Notes: a model not told the origin generated them from the sequence alone. A stretch of 64,000 bases of DNA from Microtetraspora niveoalba (GCF_001570405.1 NZ_BBYM01000005.1:186001-250000), one strand, 5' to 3'. Shown: positions 16,211 to 26,658, counted from the first letter of the stretch. A program made the numbers and translations.

Positions 16211-19200
16211 ATGCCGAGGTTCGAGCCGCGCCCGACGAATCCGTTCCCGTTGCTCACCGACCGCGCGGACGGCGAGCGGGCGGCGCGCGACTTCCCGCTG
16301 TCGGCGGGGCAGGAGCGCCTGTGGTGGCTGCGCCAACTGGATTCGTCGCACGACCAGTACCACATCACCGGGGGCTGGCGGTTCCCCGCGGGGCTCGATC
16401 CCTCGGCGATCGCCACGGCGCTCGCCGGTCTGGCACGTCGCCACGACATCCTGCGCACCCGGTTCGTCCTGCGGCCCGACGGGACGACCGCGCAGGAGGT
16501 CGCGGCGGAAGTGGAGATCCCCGTCGTCCGGGCGGGGCGCGAGTGGCGGGCGGCCGTCGAGCGGGCCGCGTCCGAGCCCTTCGACCTGTCGCGGCCGCCC
16601 CTGCTGCGGGTGGTCGCGGCGGAGACGGAGGACGGGCCCGGCCTGTTCGTGGCGCTCCACCACATCGTCACCGACCGGTGGTCGATGGACGTCCTGGCCC
16701 GCGACCTGTTCGAGCTGTACGACGCGGCGACGGCCGGGCGGGCGCCGCGTCTGCCCGAGCTGGCGGTGCAGTACGGCGACTACGCCCGCTGGCAGCAGCG
16801 CCTGCTGGACTCCGACCTGCTCCGGCCGGGCCTGGAGCACTGGCGGCGGACGCTGGCGGGCTGCGAGCGGCTGGAGCTGCCGACCGACCGGCCGCGTACG
16901 GCGGCGGCCGACGGGGCGGGCGCGAGCGTGGTGGTCGAGCTGCCGGAGGAGGCCACGGCGGCGATGACGGCGGTCGCCTGGCGGGCCAGGGCGAGTCCCG
17001 GCGTGGTGGTGACGGCCGCGCTGGTCGCGGCGCTGAGCGCCTTCACCGGTCAGGACGACGTCGTCATCGGGGCGATCGTCTCCGATCGTCCCCGCCCTGA
17101 GCTGCAGGATCTGATCGGCTTCTTCGTCAACACCGTGGTTCTGCGCGTGGACGCGTCCGGCCGGGAACTGACCTTCCGCGACGTGGTGGCCCGTACCCGT
17201 GACGTGTGGATGGCGGCCGACGCGCACCAGGACGTGCCCTTCGAGCGGATCGTGGGGGCGGTGGGGGCGGGGGCGGAACAGCAGCGGAACCCGATCTTCG
17301 ACGTCGTGGTCAACCACGCGGGGGACCGCACCGCGCTGGCGGAGGCTCCCGGCGCGCCGACGTGGTGGTATCCGGAGCTGCCGGTGACCGCCCGGTTCGA
17401 CCTGTCGCTCACCACGCAGCTCGTGGACGGCCGGTTGCGCGCCACGTTCGTCTACCGGCCCGCCCTGTTCGACGAGACGACGATCGCCGCGCTGGCGGAC
17501 CGCTACATCCGTTTGCTGGCACACGGGGCCGCGGCGCCCGATCGGCCGCTGCACGAGCTGGGCCCGGCCGGGGAGTCCGGAATGCCGCTCGGCGGCGAGG
17601 ATCCGGCGCCGCGGGCCACCGTCGTCGAGCTGGTCGAGGCACGGGCGGCCCTCCACCCGGACGACGTCGCGGTCACCGGCGCGGGAGGCGAGCTCTCGTA
17701 CGGCGAGCTGAACCGGCGGGCGAACCGGCTGGCCCGGCACCTGATGGAGCGCGGCGTGGGACGCGGGCGGGTGGTGGGCGTCTGCCTGGACCAGACCGTC
17801 GAGCGGTTCGTCGTCCTGCTCGCCATCGTCAAGTGCGGCGCCGCCTACTTCCCGCTGGATCCGGATTTTCCGCCCGACAGGCTCCGATTCATGCTGTCGG
17901 ACGCCGGGGCGGTGCTCACGATCGTCAGCCCGTCGCTCGCTCACCGGCTCCCCGCGGACGCCACGCCGCTGCTGGTGCTCGGCGAGCCCGACCTGACCGG
18001 CTACGACGCCGGGAACCCGCCCCTGGCCGCGCGGCCCGGCGACCTGGCCTACCTGATCTCCACCTCGGGCTCGACCGGCGCCCCCAAGTCGGTCGCCGTC
18101 CCGCACCAGGCGCTCAGCAGGCTCGTCGCCGGCGCCCCGCGGTACCTCGACATCGGCCCCGGCGCGACGTTCCTGCAGGCGGGACCGCTCACCTTCGACG
18201 TGTCGGTGCTGGAGTGGACCCCGCTCGCGCACGGTGGGCGCGTGGTGGTGACCGGCACCGGCGCCCTCCTTGAGGACCTGGAAGCCGTCGTGCGCGACCA
18301 CGGCGTGACCACGCTCAAGCTGGTCTCCCCGCAGCTCGACCTCCTCGTCGAGCGGGGCCTGTCGGCGCTGTCCGGCCTGCGTCAGCTCGTCGTCGGCGGC
18401 GACGTGGTCAACCCGAGGAGCTTCCGGACCGCGCGGGAGCTGCTCCCCGGCTGCCGGGTCACGGCCTCGTACGGGCCCACCGAGTGCACCGTGCTCGCCA
18501 CCGTCTTCGACGGGGACTCGTGGAGCGGGCGTGTGCCCATCGGCCACGCCATCCCGCACACCCGCGCGTACGTCCTGGACCGCGACCTCAACCCGGCCCC
18601 GGTCGGCATGCGGGGCGAGATCCACCTCGCCGGCGACGGCCTGGCGCGCGGCTACCACGGCCGTCCGGGGTTGACCGCGCAGGCGTTCGTCCCCGACCCG
18701 TACGGCCCGCCGGGGTCGCGCATGTACCGCACCGGCGACGTGGGCCGCCTCCTGCCCGGCGGCGCGATCGACTTCCTCGGCCGGGCCGACCGCCAGGTGA
18801 AGGTCCGCGGCTACCGTATCGAGACGAGCGAGATCGAGCACGCCCTGCTGCGGCACGGCGCCACCTCGGCCGTCGTGCTCCGCGCCGAGCTGGACACCGG
18901 CCCCGCGCTGGTCGCCTACGTCGTCGCCGACGAGTCCGTGGACGTCCCGGCGCTGCGCGGCCGGTTGCGCGCCACGCTGCCCGCGTACATGATCCCCGAC
19001 CATCTCGTCCGGATCCCGCGCGTCCCGCTGACCGCCAACAACAAGGTGGACCGTACGGCGCTGCCGCCGGTCACGCCGGCGCGGTCCGCCGCGGCCGCGC
19101 CGGCGGAGAGCGGACTGGAGGCGCGCGTCGCGGAGGCGTGGTCGGAGGTGCTGGGCCGGGTCCTTGCGGCCGGCGAGGACTTCTTCGACCACGGCGGCCA

Positions 19201-20050
19201 CTCCCTGCTGGTGCCGCGGGCGACCGCGGCGGTCAGGCGGCTGCTCGGCCGGGAGGTGCCGCTCCGGCTCATGATGCGGCACCGCACACCCGCCGCCTAC
19301 GCCGCCGCCCTGCTGGCGGGGAGCCTGCCCGGCCTCGGCGCGGACTCCCGCCTGGAACGGCTGACCTGGCACAGCCGGACGCTGGGTGGCGAGCGGCGGG
19401 TGGACCTGTTCGTCCCGGCCGGAGCGTCCGGCGGGACGCGGCTCCTGGTGGTACTCGACGGCTCGGAGTTCGTGGACGTCATGCGCCTGCCCGCCATCGT
19501 GGACCGGCTCGTCCGCGATCGCGGCGTCCCCCCGACCGCGGCCGTGTTCATCAGCCCCGCCGACTGGTCGTCCCGCAGGCGGGAGCTGCTCGACGAGGCG
19601 TACGCGGACGTACTCGCCCACGAGCTGATCCCCCAGGCGCGGACCTGGCTGGGAGAACGGTGCCGGTCGGGCAGGGCGACCGCCGTCGGCGCGAGCCTCG
19701 GCGCGGTCGCGGCCCTGCGCGCCGCGTTGCGCCGTCCGGACTCCTTCGAGGGGGCGGTCGCGCTGTCCGGCCCGCTGAGCGAGCACCGGCTCGGCCCGGC
19801 GGACGCCTCCCCCGTCTCCCCGGCCCGGCTGTTCCTGTCCGCGAGCCGGGAGGAGGCCGACATCGTGCTCGACGACGGCCTCAACCTGGTCGAGGCGGTC
19901 AAGCGCACCGGGGAGGAGCTGGCCGGCCGGGGCCACGAGGTGCGGTGCGCGTACGGCGACGGCGGCCACACCTACGCCGCCTGGGAGTCGATGCTCCCGC
20001 ACGCCATCTCATGGGTGTTGAGAGAGGACCGAGCGCGAGATGTTCGATGA
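16211..20050 (+). CDS. Nonribosomal peptide synthetase, C-A-PCP with C-terminal Fes-like esterase
   Basis: A 1279-residue single-module NRPS. The condensation domain (about 25-445) has HHIVTDRWS (His150-151). The adenylation domain (465-930) shows [12 protein letters not shown] near 617, [17 protein letters not shown] and [10 protein letters not shown]. The carrier domain (950-1020) has FDHGGHSL with Ser998. Residues 1045-1279 form an alpha/beta hydrolase of the enterochelin-esterase (Fes/EsteraseD) type, with nucleophile GASLG (Ser1162) and His1253 in DGGHTYAAW, in place of a normal thioesterase. This domain may release the product or hydrolyse an ester. Reading the A-domain pocket by alignment gave no match to a code I know, so the amino acid is not predicted. 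The ATG follows AAAGGGAG, and the 3' end overlaps the MbtH gene by 11 nt. Confidence 0.92.
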   Translation: MPRFEPRPTNPFPLLTDRADGERAARDFPLSAGQERLWWLRQLDSSHDQYHITGGWRFPAGLDPSAIATALAGLARRHDILRTRFVLRPDGTTAQEVAAEVEIPVVRAGREWRAAVERAASEPFDLSRPPLLRVVAAETEDGPGLFVALHHIVTDRWSMDVLARDLFELYDAATAGRAPRLPELAVQYGDYARWQQRLLDSDLLRPGLEHWRRTLAGCERLELPTDRPRTAAADGAGASVVVELPEEATAAMTAVAWRARASPGVVVTAALVAALSAFTGQDDVVIGAIVSDRPRPELQDLIGFFVNTVVLRVDASGRELTFRDVVARTRDVWMAADAHQDVPFERIVGAVGAGAEQQRNPIFDVVVNHAGDRTALAEAPGAPTWWYPELPVTARFDLSLTTQLVDGRLRATFVYRPALFDETTIAALADRYIRLLAHGAAAPDRPLHELGPAGESGMPLGGEDPAPRATVVELVEARAALHPDDVAVTGAGGELSYGELNRRANRLARHLMERGVGRGRVVGVCLDQTVERFVVLLAIVKCGAAYFPLDPDFPPDRLRFMLSDAGAVLTIVSPSLAHRLPADATPLLVLGEPDLTGYDAGNPPLAARPGDLAYLISTSGSTGAPKSVAVPHQALSRLVAGAPRYLDIGPGATFLQAGPLTFDVSVLEWTPLAHGGRVVVTGTGALLEDLEAVVRDHGVTTLKLVSPQLDLLVERGLSALSGLRQLVVGGDVVNPRSFRTARELLPGCRVTASYGPTECTVLATVFDGDSWSGRVPIGHAIPHTRAYVLDRDLNPAPVGMRGEIHLAGDGLARGYHGRPGLTAQAFVPDPYGPPGSRMYRTGDVGRLLPGGAIDFLGRADRQVKVRGYRIETSEIEHALLRHGATSAVVLRAELDTGPALVAYVVADESVDVPALRGRLRATLPAYMIPDHLVRIPRVPLTANNKVDRTALPPVTPARSAAAAPAESGLEARVAEAWSEVLGRVLAAGEDFFDHGGHSLLVPRATAAVRRLLGREVPLRLMMRHRTPAAYAAALLAGSLPGLGADSRLERLTWHSRTLGGERRVDLFVPAGASGGTRLLVVLDGSEFVDVMRLPAIVDRLVRDRGVPPTAAVFISPADWSSRRRELLDEAYADVLAHELIPQARTWLGERCRSGRATAVGASLGAVAALRAALRRPDSFEGAVALSGPLSEHRLGPADASPVSPARLFLSASREEADIVLDDGLNLVEAVKRTGEELAGRGHEVRCAYGDGGHTYAAWESMLPHAISWVLREDRARDVR

Positions 20051-20228
20051 CGGCGAGTTCCACGTCGTGATGAACGACGAGGAGCAGTACTCGATCTGGC
20101 CGGTCGGCCGGGACATTCCGTTGGGCTGGCGGGTCGCCGGCCCCACCGGGCCGAAGTCGGAGTGCCTGGCCCACATCGACGCGGCCTGGACCGACATGCG
20201 GCCGCGGAGCCTGCGGGAGGAGGCGTGA
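20040..20228 (+). CDS. MbtH-like protein
   Basis: A 62-residue MbtH-family chaperone that binds and activates adenylation domains. The conserved pattern is complete: [10 protein letters not shown], an IPLGWRVAG segment, the SECLAHI stretch and the closing [10 protein letters not shown]. It starts inside the 3' end of the NRPS gene and its stop overlaps the start of the stand-alone A-domain gene. It could therefore serve either or both adenylation domains. Confidence 0.97.
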   Translation: MFDDGEFHVVMNDEEQYSIWPVGRDIPLGWRVAGPTGPKSECLAHIDAAWTDMRPRSLREEA

Positions 20229-21709
20229 CGCCGACCGTATGCGAGCTGTTCGAGCGGCAGGTGCGGGACCGGCCGGACGCGGTGGCGGTCAGGACCGCCG
20301 ACCGGTCGTGGACGTACGCGGAGTTCGGCGACCTCACGGCCCGGCTGGCGGTCCGGTTGAGGCGCGGCGGCGCCGGTCCCGGGAGCGTCGTCGGGCTGAT
20401 CGCGCCCCGCGGGCCGCAGGCGCTGACCGGCATCGTGGCCGTCCTGCGCTCCGGCGCCGCCTGCCTGCCGCTGGATCCCGCCGACCCGCCGCTGCGCAAC
20501 CGGGAGATCCTCGACGACACCGGATGCGACCAGGTGCTCGTCGCCTCCCCCGCCGAGTGGCTGCCCGGCGCCCAGCTCATCGACGACCCCACGCTGGCGG
20601 ACGAGGAGACGGGGCCGCTGGGCGCGCCGAGCCCGCTCGACCTGGCCTACGCGATCACCACCTCGGGCTCGACCGGACGTCCCAAGGTCGTGGGCGTGCC
20701 GCACGAGGGCATCGCCAACCTGATGAGGGCCTCGATCGAGGACCTCGACCTGATCAGGCCGGACGACGTCATGTTGTGGACGCTCCCGGTCACCGTGGAC
20801 AGCACGATGCACGACGTGCTGATGCCGCTCTGCTGCGGCGGCTGCGTCGCCGTTCCCGACGGCGGCGAGCTGCCCGCCACCCGGATGTTGCACGCCGTAC
20901 GGGCCCTGGGCGCGACCGCGCTGGAGATCCCGGCGGCCGTGCTCGGGCCGTACGGCCGGTCCCTGCTGCCGCGGCTGGCCGAGGCCGGGGTGCGGCTCGT
21001 GATCACCGGCGGTTCCCAGCTCGACGGCCCCGGTCTCGCCGACGCGGACCCGCTGGTGGTCTACAACGGGTACGGCCCCACCGAGACCTCGGTCGCGCCC
21101 CTGTGGCACAGGTGCGACAAGTCCACGCCCCGCTGGGCGCCGATCGGCCGGCCGATCCGCGGCACCCGGGCCTACGTCCTCGACGAGGAGCTGAACCCCG
21201 TCCCCGACGGCGCGGACGGCCAGCTCTACATCGCCGGGGCCGGCCTGGCCAGGGGCTACCTCGGATTGCCGGGCCGTACGGCGGCGGTGTTCCTGCCCGA
21301 TCCGTTCGGCGGCGCCCCCGGCGGGCGCATGTACGCCACGGGAGACCGCGTACGGCGGGGGGCCGACGGCGAGTACGTCTTCCTCGGCCGCGTCGACGAC
21401 CAGATCAAGATCAGCGGGTTCCGCGTCGAGATCGGGGAGGTCGAGCACGCCCTGCGCGAGTGCCCGGGAGTGGTCGACGCCGCGGTGCTGCCGCGCCAGG
21501 ACGCGCCGGGCGGCGCCGCCATCGTCGCCTTCCTGGCCGGCACGCCGTGCTCCGACGACGAGATCGCCGGCCACCTGCGCGACCGGCTGCCGCACCACAT
21601 GGTGCCGCGTTTCTACGTCTGGCTGGACCGCCTTCCCCTCAACCGTCCGGGGAAGATCGACCGCGCGGCGCTCGCGACGATCCCGTTCGTGAACGCGCCG
21701 GCCACCTGA
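20225..21709 (+). CDS. Stand-alone amino acid adenylation domain
   Basis: A 494-residue A domain without a carrier domain. Core motifs are present: [11 protein letters not shown] (A3), [10 protein letters not shown] (A5), [12 protein letters not shown] (A7), [20 protein letters not shown] (A8) and a terminal [12 protein letters not shown] (A10 with the catalytic Lys). The A4 region reads TVDSTMHD instead of the common FDxSxxE, so the binding pocket is unusual and no substrate is predicted. GTG 20225 has a strong GGGAGGAGG site and overlaps the MbtH stop. It should load an amino acid onto the free carrier protein at 15929-16204, making a two-amino-acid system with the NRPS. Confidence 0.92.
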   Translation: MTPTVCELFERQVRDRPDAVAVRTADRSWTYAEFGDLTARLAVRLRRGGAGPGSVVGLIAPRGPQALTGIVAVLRSGAACLPLDPADPPLRNREILDDTGCDQVLVASPAEWLPGAQLIDDPTLADEETGPLGAPSPLDLAYAITTSGSTGRPKVVGVPHEGIANLMRASIEDLDLIRPDDVMLWTLPVTVDSTMHDVLMPLCCGGCVAVPDGGELPATRMLHAVRALGATALEIPAAVLGPYGRSLLPRLAEAGVRLVITGGSQLDGPGLADADPLVVYNGYGPTETSVAPLWHRCDKSTPRWAPIGRPIRGTRAYVLDEELNPVPDGADGQLYIAGAGLARGYLGLPGRTAAVFLPDPFGGAPGGRMYATGDRVRRGADGEYVFLGRVDDQIKISGFRVEIGEVEHALRECPGVVDAAVLPRQDAPGGAAIVAFLAGTPCSDDEIAGHLRDRLPHHMVPRFYVWLDRLPLNRPGKIDRAALATIPFVNAPAT

Positions 21710-21722
21710 GGGAGGATCGACG

Positions 21723-22991
21723 ATGTCGCGTGAATCCACGCACGCCGCACCCCGGCCGACGGGGCGGCCCACGATAGCCGTGGTCGGCGGCAAGCCCAAG
21801 CTCGTGCGCAAGGCCCACGAGCTGGGCATGGGCGTTGTCTACATCCAGCACCCCGACCAGTACGACCGGGCGCACTGGCCGTACGTCGACCGGGCGCTGC
21901 TCGTCGACTACACCGACACGGAACGGCTGCTGCCGCTGGTGCGGGCGCTCCACCAGGTTCATCCGTTCGACGGCGTGGTGTCGCTGTACGAGCTCGGCGT
22001 CCAGCCGGCGGCGCTGATCGACCGGATGCTCGGGCTGGGCGGCTACTCGGTGGAGACGGTGGACCTGCTGCTGGACAAGTGGCGGATGAGACAGCGGCTC
22101 AACGCGCTCGGCATCAGCCCGGTCGCCGCCGCCGTCGGCGCGACCGAGCGGGACCTGCGGGACTTCGCCGCCGCCCACGGGCTGCCGTTCTTCGTGAAAC
22201 CGATCTGCGAGGCGGGCAGCATCGGCGTGTTCGCCGTACGCGACGAGGCGGACCTGGTCGCGATCCCGGGGCGCTTCCGCGAGCTCGAAGCGCGGTTCGA
22301 CCCGGCGGACCTGGTCGGCCCCCTCGACCGCTTCCTCATGGAGGAGTTCCTGGACGGGCCCGAGATCAGCGTGGAGACGTTGAGCTTCGACGGACGCCAC
22401 GTCCTCGTCGGGGTGACGGACAAGGTGCTCGGCGGGCCGGGCTTCGTGGAGGTCGGCCACTCCTCTCCGAGCCGTCACCCGGCGGCGCTGCTGCGCGAGG
22501 TCGAGCGGCTGGTCGTGACCTTCCTCGACGCGGTCGGCCTGCGGCACGGCCCCGGGCACACCGAGGTCAAGCTGACCGGCCGCGGCCCCCGGATCGTCGA
22601 GTCGCACACCCGCATCGGCGGCGACCGCATCAACGAGCTGACCGAGATCGCGTACGGAGTCGACATGGACCGGTACGCGCTCGGCGCGCGGCTCGGGATG
22701 GTCGAGCCGCTGGCCCGCCCGCCCCTGCCTCAGGCCGGGGCCGCGATCCGCTTCCTCACCCCTCCCCCGGGAAAGGTGGTCGAGGTGACCGGCGCCGACG
22801 CGGTCCGGGCCGATCCCGCGCTGGTCGAGCTGGAGATCTCGGTCGAGCCCGGGGACGAGGTGCCCCGGCTCACCTGGAGTGAGGAACGGGTCGGGCACGT
22901 CCTCGCGCGGGGGGAGACGGTGGAGGAGGCCGTCGCCAACTGCGAGCGGCTGGCGGCCGCGGTACGCATCCGCACCGAGGCCGCTTCGTGA
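21723..22991 (+). CDS. ATP-grasp carboxylate-amine ligase
   Basis: A 422-residue ATP-grasp enzyme. The N-terminal Rossmann-like part (15-115) starts IAVVGGKPKLVRKAHELG. The ATP-grasp core follows, with DKWRMRQRLNALGI, the Lys of LPFFVKPICEAGSIGV, MEEFLDGPEISVETL and the metal-binding end EVKLTGRGPRIVESHTRIGGDR. The domain order fits the L-amino acid ligase/BL00235-like group, which joins two amino acids through an acyl phosphate. In this operon it could add a further residue to a free acid made by the oxidase or the NRPS, or supply a dipeptide substrate. A GGGAGG site lies 8 nt before the ATG. The 3' end overlaps the exporter gene. Confidence 0.9.
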   Translation: MSRESTHAAPRPTGRPTIAVVGGKPKLVRKAHELGMGVVYIQHPDQYDRAHWPYVDRALLVDYTDTERLLPLVRALHQVHPFDGVVSLYELGVQPAALIDRMLGLGGYSVETVDLLLDKWRMRQRLNALGISPVAAAVGATERDLRDFAAAHGLPFFVKPICEAGSIGVFAVRDEADLVAIPGRFRELEARFDPADLVGPLDRFLMEEFLDGPEISVETLSFDGRHVLVGVTDKVLGGPGFVEVGHSSPSRHPAALLREVERLVVTFLDAVGLRHGPGHTEVKLTGRGPRIVESHTRIGGDRINELTEIAYGVDMDRYALGARLGMVEPLARPPLPQAGAAIRFLTPPPGKVVEVTGADAVRADPALVELEISVEPGDEVPRLTWSEERVGHVLARGETVEEAVANCERLAAAVRIRTEAAS

Positions 22992-24217
22992 GCGTCGACG
23001 CGCCGCCGGAGGACGAGAGCCGGCCACGTTTCCGCGATACCGTACGGCGACTGCCCGCGACGGTGTGGATCGTCAGCTTCGGCATCCTGGTCGTCCGGAT
23101 CGGCAACTTCCTGCCGATCTTCATGGTCCTCTACCTGACCAGCCGCCACATCCCGCCCGCGGCCGCCGGGCTGGTGCTCGGCGCGGCGGGGCTGGGCAAC
23201 GTCCTCGGCAACACGATCGGCGGCTACCTCGCCGACCGGATCGGACGCCGCTGGACCATCACGCTGTCCATGGTGGCGACGGCGGGGCCGACCGCCGTCA
23301 TCCCGCTGTTCGACTCGCTGCCCGTGCTCGTCCCGCTGGCCTTCCTGACGGGGACGGCCGCCCAGATCTACCGCCCCGCGTCGGCCGCGCTGCTGGTGGA
23401 CAGCACGACGACCGACCAGCAGCGGCTGGCCGCCTTCGCCGTGCACCGGTTCGCGATGAACATCGGCGCCGCGGTCGGCGGGGTGCTCGGCGGCTTCCTG
23501 GCCACGGTCTCCTACATGGCGCTGTTCCTCGGCAACGCCGTCGCCTGCCTGCTGTTCGCCGCGATCGCGGCCGTCATGCTGCGGAACGTGACCCTCGCCC
23601 GCGGCGGCAGGGATTCGGGCCCGGCCGCCGACGGGCCGCAGCCGAGCTATCGTCAGGCGCTCGCCGACCGCCGCCTGCGGCGCTTCCTGATCATGACGTT
23701 GATCGCGGAGTTCGTGTACATCCAGTCCACCGTCGGCCTGCCGCTGCACGTAGACGCCCACCAGCTGTCCCCGGCCGACTTCGGCCTCCTGATGGGCCTC
23801 AACGGGGTGCTGGTCCTGCTGCTCGAACTGCCGATCACCGGCATGGTCTCCCGCCGCTCCCCCGGGCCCGTCCTCGCCCTGGGCAACGTCCTGACCGGCG
23901 CCGGCCTGGCCATGACCGGCCTCTTCGGCGACATGCGGTGGCTGGCCGCCACCGTCCTGCTGTGGACCCTCGGCGAGATGCTGTACGCCTCGATGGCCAG
24001 CGCCTACCTGGGCGGCCTGGCCCCGCCCTCCATGGGCGGCCGCTACCAGGGTCTGTACGGCGCGGCGATCACGGCGGGCACCGGCGTCGGCCCCGTGGTG
24101 GGCGGCGCGGTCTACGCCCTCGGCGAGTGGGCCCTGTGGGCCGTCTGCGCGATCGGCGGCCTGGTCTCCGCCTGGCTCTGCCTGCCGAGCAGGAAAGCCG
24201 CGCATGATCTGACGTGA
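22988..24217 (+). CDS. MFS transporter, probable product exporter
   Basis: A 409-residue major-facilitator protein with twelve predicted membrane helices. The helix 2-3 loop has the family motif GGYLADRIGRRWTI, a variant of GxLaDrxGrk. The central cytoplasmic loop (about residues 200-220) separates the two six-helix halves. It begins at GTG 22988, overlapping the ATP-grasp stop, and is the last gene of the coupled series. Position and type point to export of, or self-protection against, the peptide made by this operon. Confidence 0.9.
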   Translation: MSVDAPPEDESRPRFRDTVRRLPATVWIVSFGILVVRIGNFLPIFMVLYLTSRHIPPAAAGLVLGAAGLGNVLGNTIGGYLADRIGRRWTITLSMVATAGPTAVIPLFDSLPVLVPLAFLTGTAAQIYRPASAALLVDSTTTDQQRLAAFAVHRFAMNIGAAVGGVLGGFLATVSYMALFLGNAVACLLFAAIAAVMLRNVTLARGGRDSGPAADGPQPSYRQALADRRLRRFLIMTLIAEFVYIQSTVGLPLHVDAHQLSPADFGLLMGLNGVLVLLLELPITGMVSRRSPGPVLALGNVLTGAGLAMTGLFGDMRWLAATVLLWTLGEMLYASMASAYLGGLAPPSMGGRYQGLYGAAITAGTGVGPVVGGAVYALGEWALWAVCAIGGLVSAWLCLPSRKAAHDLT

Positions 24218-24249
24218 AGTCCGGGAAGTCGCTCCCGAGATGTACGCCG

Positions 24250-24335
24250 ACCACACCGGCTTCCCCCGGCGGTGCCGGCCACACCGCCTTCCCCGGCGGT
24301 GCTGACCGCCCGCCTTCCCCGGCGGTGCCGACCGG
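24250..24335. repeat. Three imperfect ~28-bp direct repeats after the exporter gene
   Basis: Three imperfect copies share the core CTTCCCCGGCGGTGC (first copy CTTCCCCCGGCGGTGC). They begin near 24250, 24279 and 24307. Each core can fold on itself through CCGGCGG/CCGCC-type pairing, so the array may act as a terminator for the biosynthetic operon. No gene is seen in 24218-24403. Confidence 0.5.
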
Positions 24336-24403
24336 CCTGCCGCCGGGTCCCCGGCCGCCCGTGGGAACGGGGCTGGTACGGGGACCGCCGGGGTGCTTCG
24401 CTG

Positions 24404-24568
24404 GTGACCGTGATGACGGTCCGGCGCCCCACCGGGCGCGCCCTGGTGGCACTGGTCGTGATGACGCTCGTGCTCGGCGCCGTGCTGGGAGTGGGCGTGT
24501 GGTGGCTGCTCGCCATGACGTGGAACGCGGTGTGGTCGGGACTCCTCTCGGCCGGTCCCGGCGGGTAA
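24404..24568 (+). CDS. Small single-span membrane protein (hypothetical)
   Basis: A possible 54-residue product from GTG 24404 (51 residues from ATG 24413). A short basic head (VRRPTGRAL) precedes one strong hydrophobic segment (LVALVVMTLVLGAVLGVGVWWLL), and a short tail ends AGPGG. It looks like a genuine one-helix membrane protein, but there is no recognised family and no strong ribosome site. The longer in-frame extension upstream is proline/arginine-rich repeat DNA and was excluded. Confidence 0.35.
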   Translation: MTVMTVRRPTGRALVALVVMTLVLGAVLGVGVWWLLAMTWNAVWSGLLSAGPGG

Positions 24569-24596
24569 CCGGCGGCCTCGGCGGGGCGGGAGCCGG

Positions 24597-26561
24597 TCAG
24601 GTCCGGTCGCGCCGGAAGACGCCGACGAGGACCCGCAGCACCAGGATGGCGCTGATGACGAGCAGGTTGAACCCGATCAGCTCGTACAGGCTGACGACCC
24701 CGGGCATCACCTGGGGGCCGCCGTCCGTGCCGAGCAGGACGACGCCCATGATCCCCGCCGTGGCTCCCAGCACCGTCAGGAGCACCTGGTGCAGCAGCCC
24801 GGTGACGAACCGCCGGTCCCGCTCGTCGGCCAGCAGCCGTACGTTCATCGTGAACCGCCCGTGTTCGACGGCGCTGGCGATGCGCTCGACCCGCCGGGGC
24901 AGCCGCCGCAACATCGGCAGCAACGTGGCGATCTCGTGGGAGACCTCGTCCTTCAGCGACCTCGTGTCGAGCTGTTCCACCAGGTGGCGCGCGGCGAAGG
25001 CGCGGGCCTCGTCGATGAGGTCGAACCCGGGCGCGAGGGTGACGAGGGTGCCTTCGAGCGTGGCGAGCGCCCTGAAGACGGCCGCGACCTCGGGCGGGAC
25101 GGCCAGGCCGTACGCCGTCACGATCTTGAAAAGGTCGGTGAACATCTGCACGCTCGCCGTGCCGGGCGCGAGGTGCCTGGCCATGAACTGGCCCATCGCC
25201 CGTTCCAGAGCCGCTTCGTCGATCTCCTCCGGTCTGGGGACGACCTCCAGGAGCGCGTCCGTGACGCCGAGCGGGTCCTGACGGTTCATCGCGATCAGGA
25301 ACCGGCGCAGGGCGGCGCGTACGGAGCCGTCCAGGCGTCCGACCGAGCCGAAGTCGAGCAGGCCGAGCCCGCCGTCGCCAAGCAGCATGATGTTCCCGGG
25401 ATGCGGGTCGGCATGGAAGACGCCCTCGACCAGGATCTGCCGCAGGAGGCAGTCGAGCAACGTCCGGGCCAGCTCGTGGCCCCGCTCGTGGCCGCCGTCA
25501 CGGATGGCGCCCGACAACGGGTCGCCGGTCAGGCGCTGCATGACGAGGACACGTTCCGTGCACAGCCCCGTGTGCGGGGACGGGTAGGTGACGGCGCCGC
25601 CGCCCGACGCCGCGACCGCGGCCATGTTCCCGGCCTCGATCCTGAAGTCGAGCTCCTCCCGCATCGCGGCCGCGAACCCGTCGGCCAGGGTGCGCAGCCC
25701 GAGGGCGCGCCCCCACCGCGTCCCCGTCTCCAGGGTGTCGGCGAGCCTGGCGACGATGTCGAGGTCGCGGGCGACGACGGCCCGGATCGCGGGACGCTGC
25801 ACCTTGACCACCACGTCCTCGCCGCTGTGCAGCCGCGCGGCGTACGCCTGGGCGATGGAGGCGGAGGCCAGCGGGCGGCGCGCGAACTCGGCGAAGACCT
25901 CGTCGACCGGGCCGCCGAGCTCGGCCACGAGGACGGGCTCGATCTGCTCCCACGGCGCGGGGGCCGCGCCGTCCTGCAGCCTGCCCAGCTCGTCCACGAA
26001 CTCGCCGGGAAGCAGGTCGCGGCGGGTGGACAGGACCTGGCCGAGCTTCACGAACGTGACGCCGCCGTCGTCGAGGGCGGCCCGCAACGCTCGCGCCAGC
26101 CGTACCCTGCCGCCCCGGTCGTCCAGGCGGTCGCCGCGCCCCCGCAGGTACGGCCCGAGGCCGTGCCGGAACGCGATGCGGGTGATCTGCGAATAGCGGC
26201 GGGCCCGGGAGATCCGGCCGCGCAGCGACCGGGCGACCTCGATCGGCCCGGGAACGGATCCCGGTGGCACGAGCGCCTCGGCGATCACCAGGATGACCAT
26301 GGGGATGAGCACGACGCACATGACCAGGAGCACGATCAGCCACAGCGGCCCGAGGCCGGGCTCGCTTCGCGCGTCGGTGCTCGTGAACTGCGCCATGACC
26401 GGCGACAACATCGGCCCCGTGAGCGCGAACGCCAGCACGGCGGCCAGGGTCGTGCGGAAGACGCCGAACGTGACGCCCAGGAGCCGCCGAGCCGCGACGG
26501 CCAGCACGACGATCATCACGACGATGGCGAACGAGAGGCTCAGTGTGGTGGGGAAATCCAT
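24597..26561 (-). CDS. AarF/ABC1/UbiB-family kinase-like membrane protein
   Basis: A 654-residue protein. Two or three N-terminal membrane helices (5-25, 38-55, 70-100) come first. The ABC1 kinase-like domain runs from about 150 to 560. It carries the family KxGQ motif (FVKLGQVLSTRRDLLP), an Ala-rich loop (ASIAQAYAARL) in place of the P-loop, a VAI/VKVQRP Lys, the catalytic-loop FHADPHPGNIML and the metal motif LLDFGSVGRL. Two more helices close the C-terminus (around 595-650). UbiB/ADCK relatives support quinone biosynthesis by an ATPase-like activity. The actinobacterial targets are probably menaquinone or lipids, but are unproven. The gene is monocistronic, convergent with the NRPS operon. 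Confidence 0.88.
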   Translation of the reverse strand: MDFPTTLSLSFAIVVMIVVLAVAARRLLGVTFGVFRTTLAAVLAFALTGPMLSPVMAQFTSTDARSEPGLGPLWLIVLLVMCVVLIPMVILVIAEALVPPGSVPGPIEVARSLRGRISRARRYSQITRIAFRHGLGPYLRGRGDRLDDRGGRVRLARALRAALDDGGVTFVKLGQVLSTRRDLLPGEFVDELGRLQDGAAPAPWEQIEPVLVAELGGPVDEVFAEFARRPLASASIAQAYAARLHSGEDVVVKVQRPAIRAVVARDLDIVARLADTLETGTRWGRALGLRTLADGFAAAMREELDFRIEAGNMAAVAASGGGAVTYPSPHTGLCTERVLVMQRLTGDPLSGAIRDGGHERGHELARTLLDCLLRQILVEGVFHADPHPGNIMLLGDGGLGLLDFGSVGRLDGSVRAALRRFLIAMNRQDPLGVTDALLEVVPRPEEIDEAALERAMGQFMARHLAPGTASVQMFTDLFKIVTAYGLAVPPEVAAVFRALATLEGTLVTLAPGFDLIDEARAFAARHLVEQLDTRSLKDEVSHEIATLLPMLRRLPRRVERIASAVEHGRFTMNVRLLADERDRRFVTGLLHQVLLTVLGATAGIMGVVLLGTDGGPQVMPGVVSLYELIGFNLLVISAILVLRVLVGVFRRDRT

Positions 26562-26616
26562 GCCGATCTCGGAGGAAGGGGAAGCAGCGGTTGTGATCCT
26601 CCCACGCTTCCGCCAC

Positions 26617-26658
26617 GCCCTGCGGTTTCCGCCCTGCGGTTTCCGCCCTGCGGTTTCC
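26617..26658. repeat. Three perfect 14-bp tandem repeats
   Basis: GCCCTGCGGTTTCC occurs three times head to tail, 56-97 bp upstream of the UbiB-like gene. The array lies in the 487-bp non-coding gap 26562-27048. A role in spacing or transcription control is possible but not shown. Confidence 0.8.

Noticed and set aside
15860-20002. 1380-codon minus-strand frame opposite the NRPS
   Set aside because: No conserved motifs and a biased composition. The plus strand has clear C, A, PCP and esterase domains.
16211-21709. Amino acid prediction for the two A domains
   Set aside because: Pocket residues read by hand did not match a code I know with confidence.
16211-24217. Siderophore pathway, suggested by the Fes-like domain
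   Set aside because: No hydroxamate or catechol genes, no ferric uptake genes and no iron-box operator were seen. The esterase domain alone is not enough.
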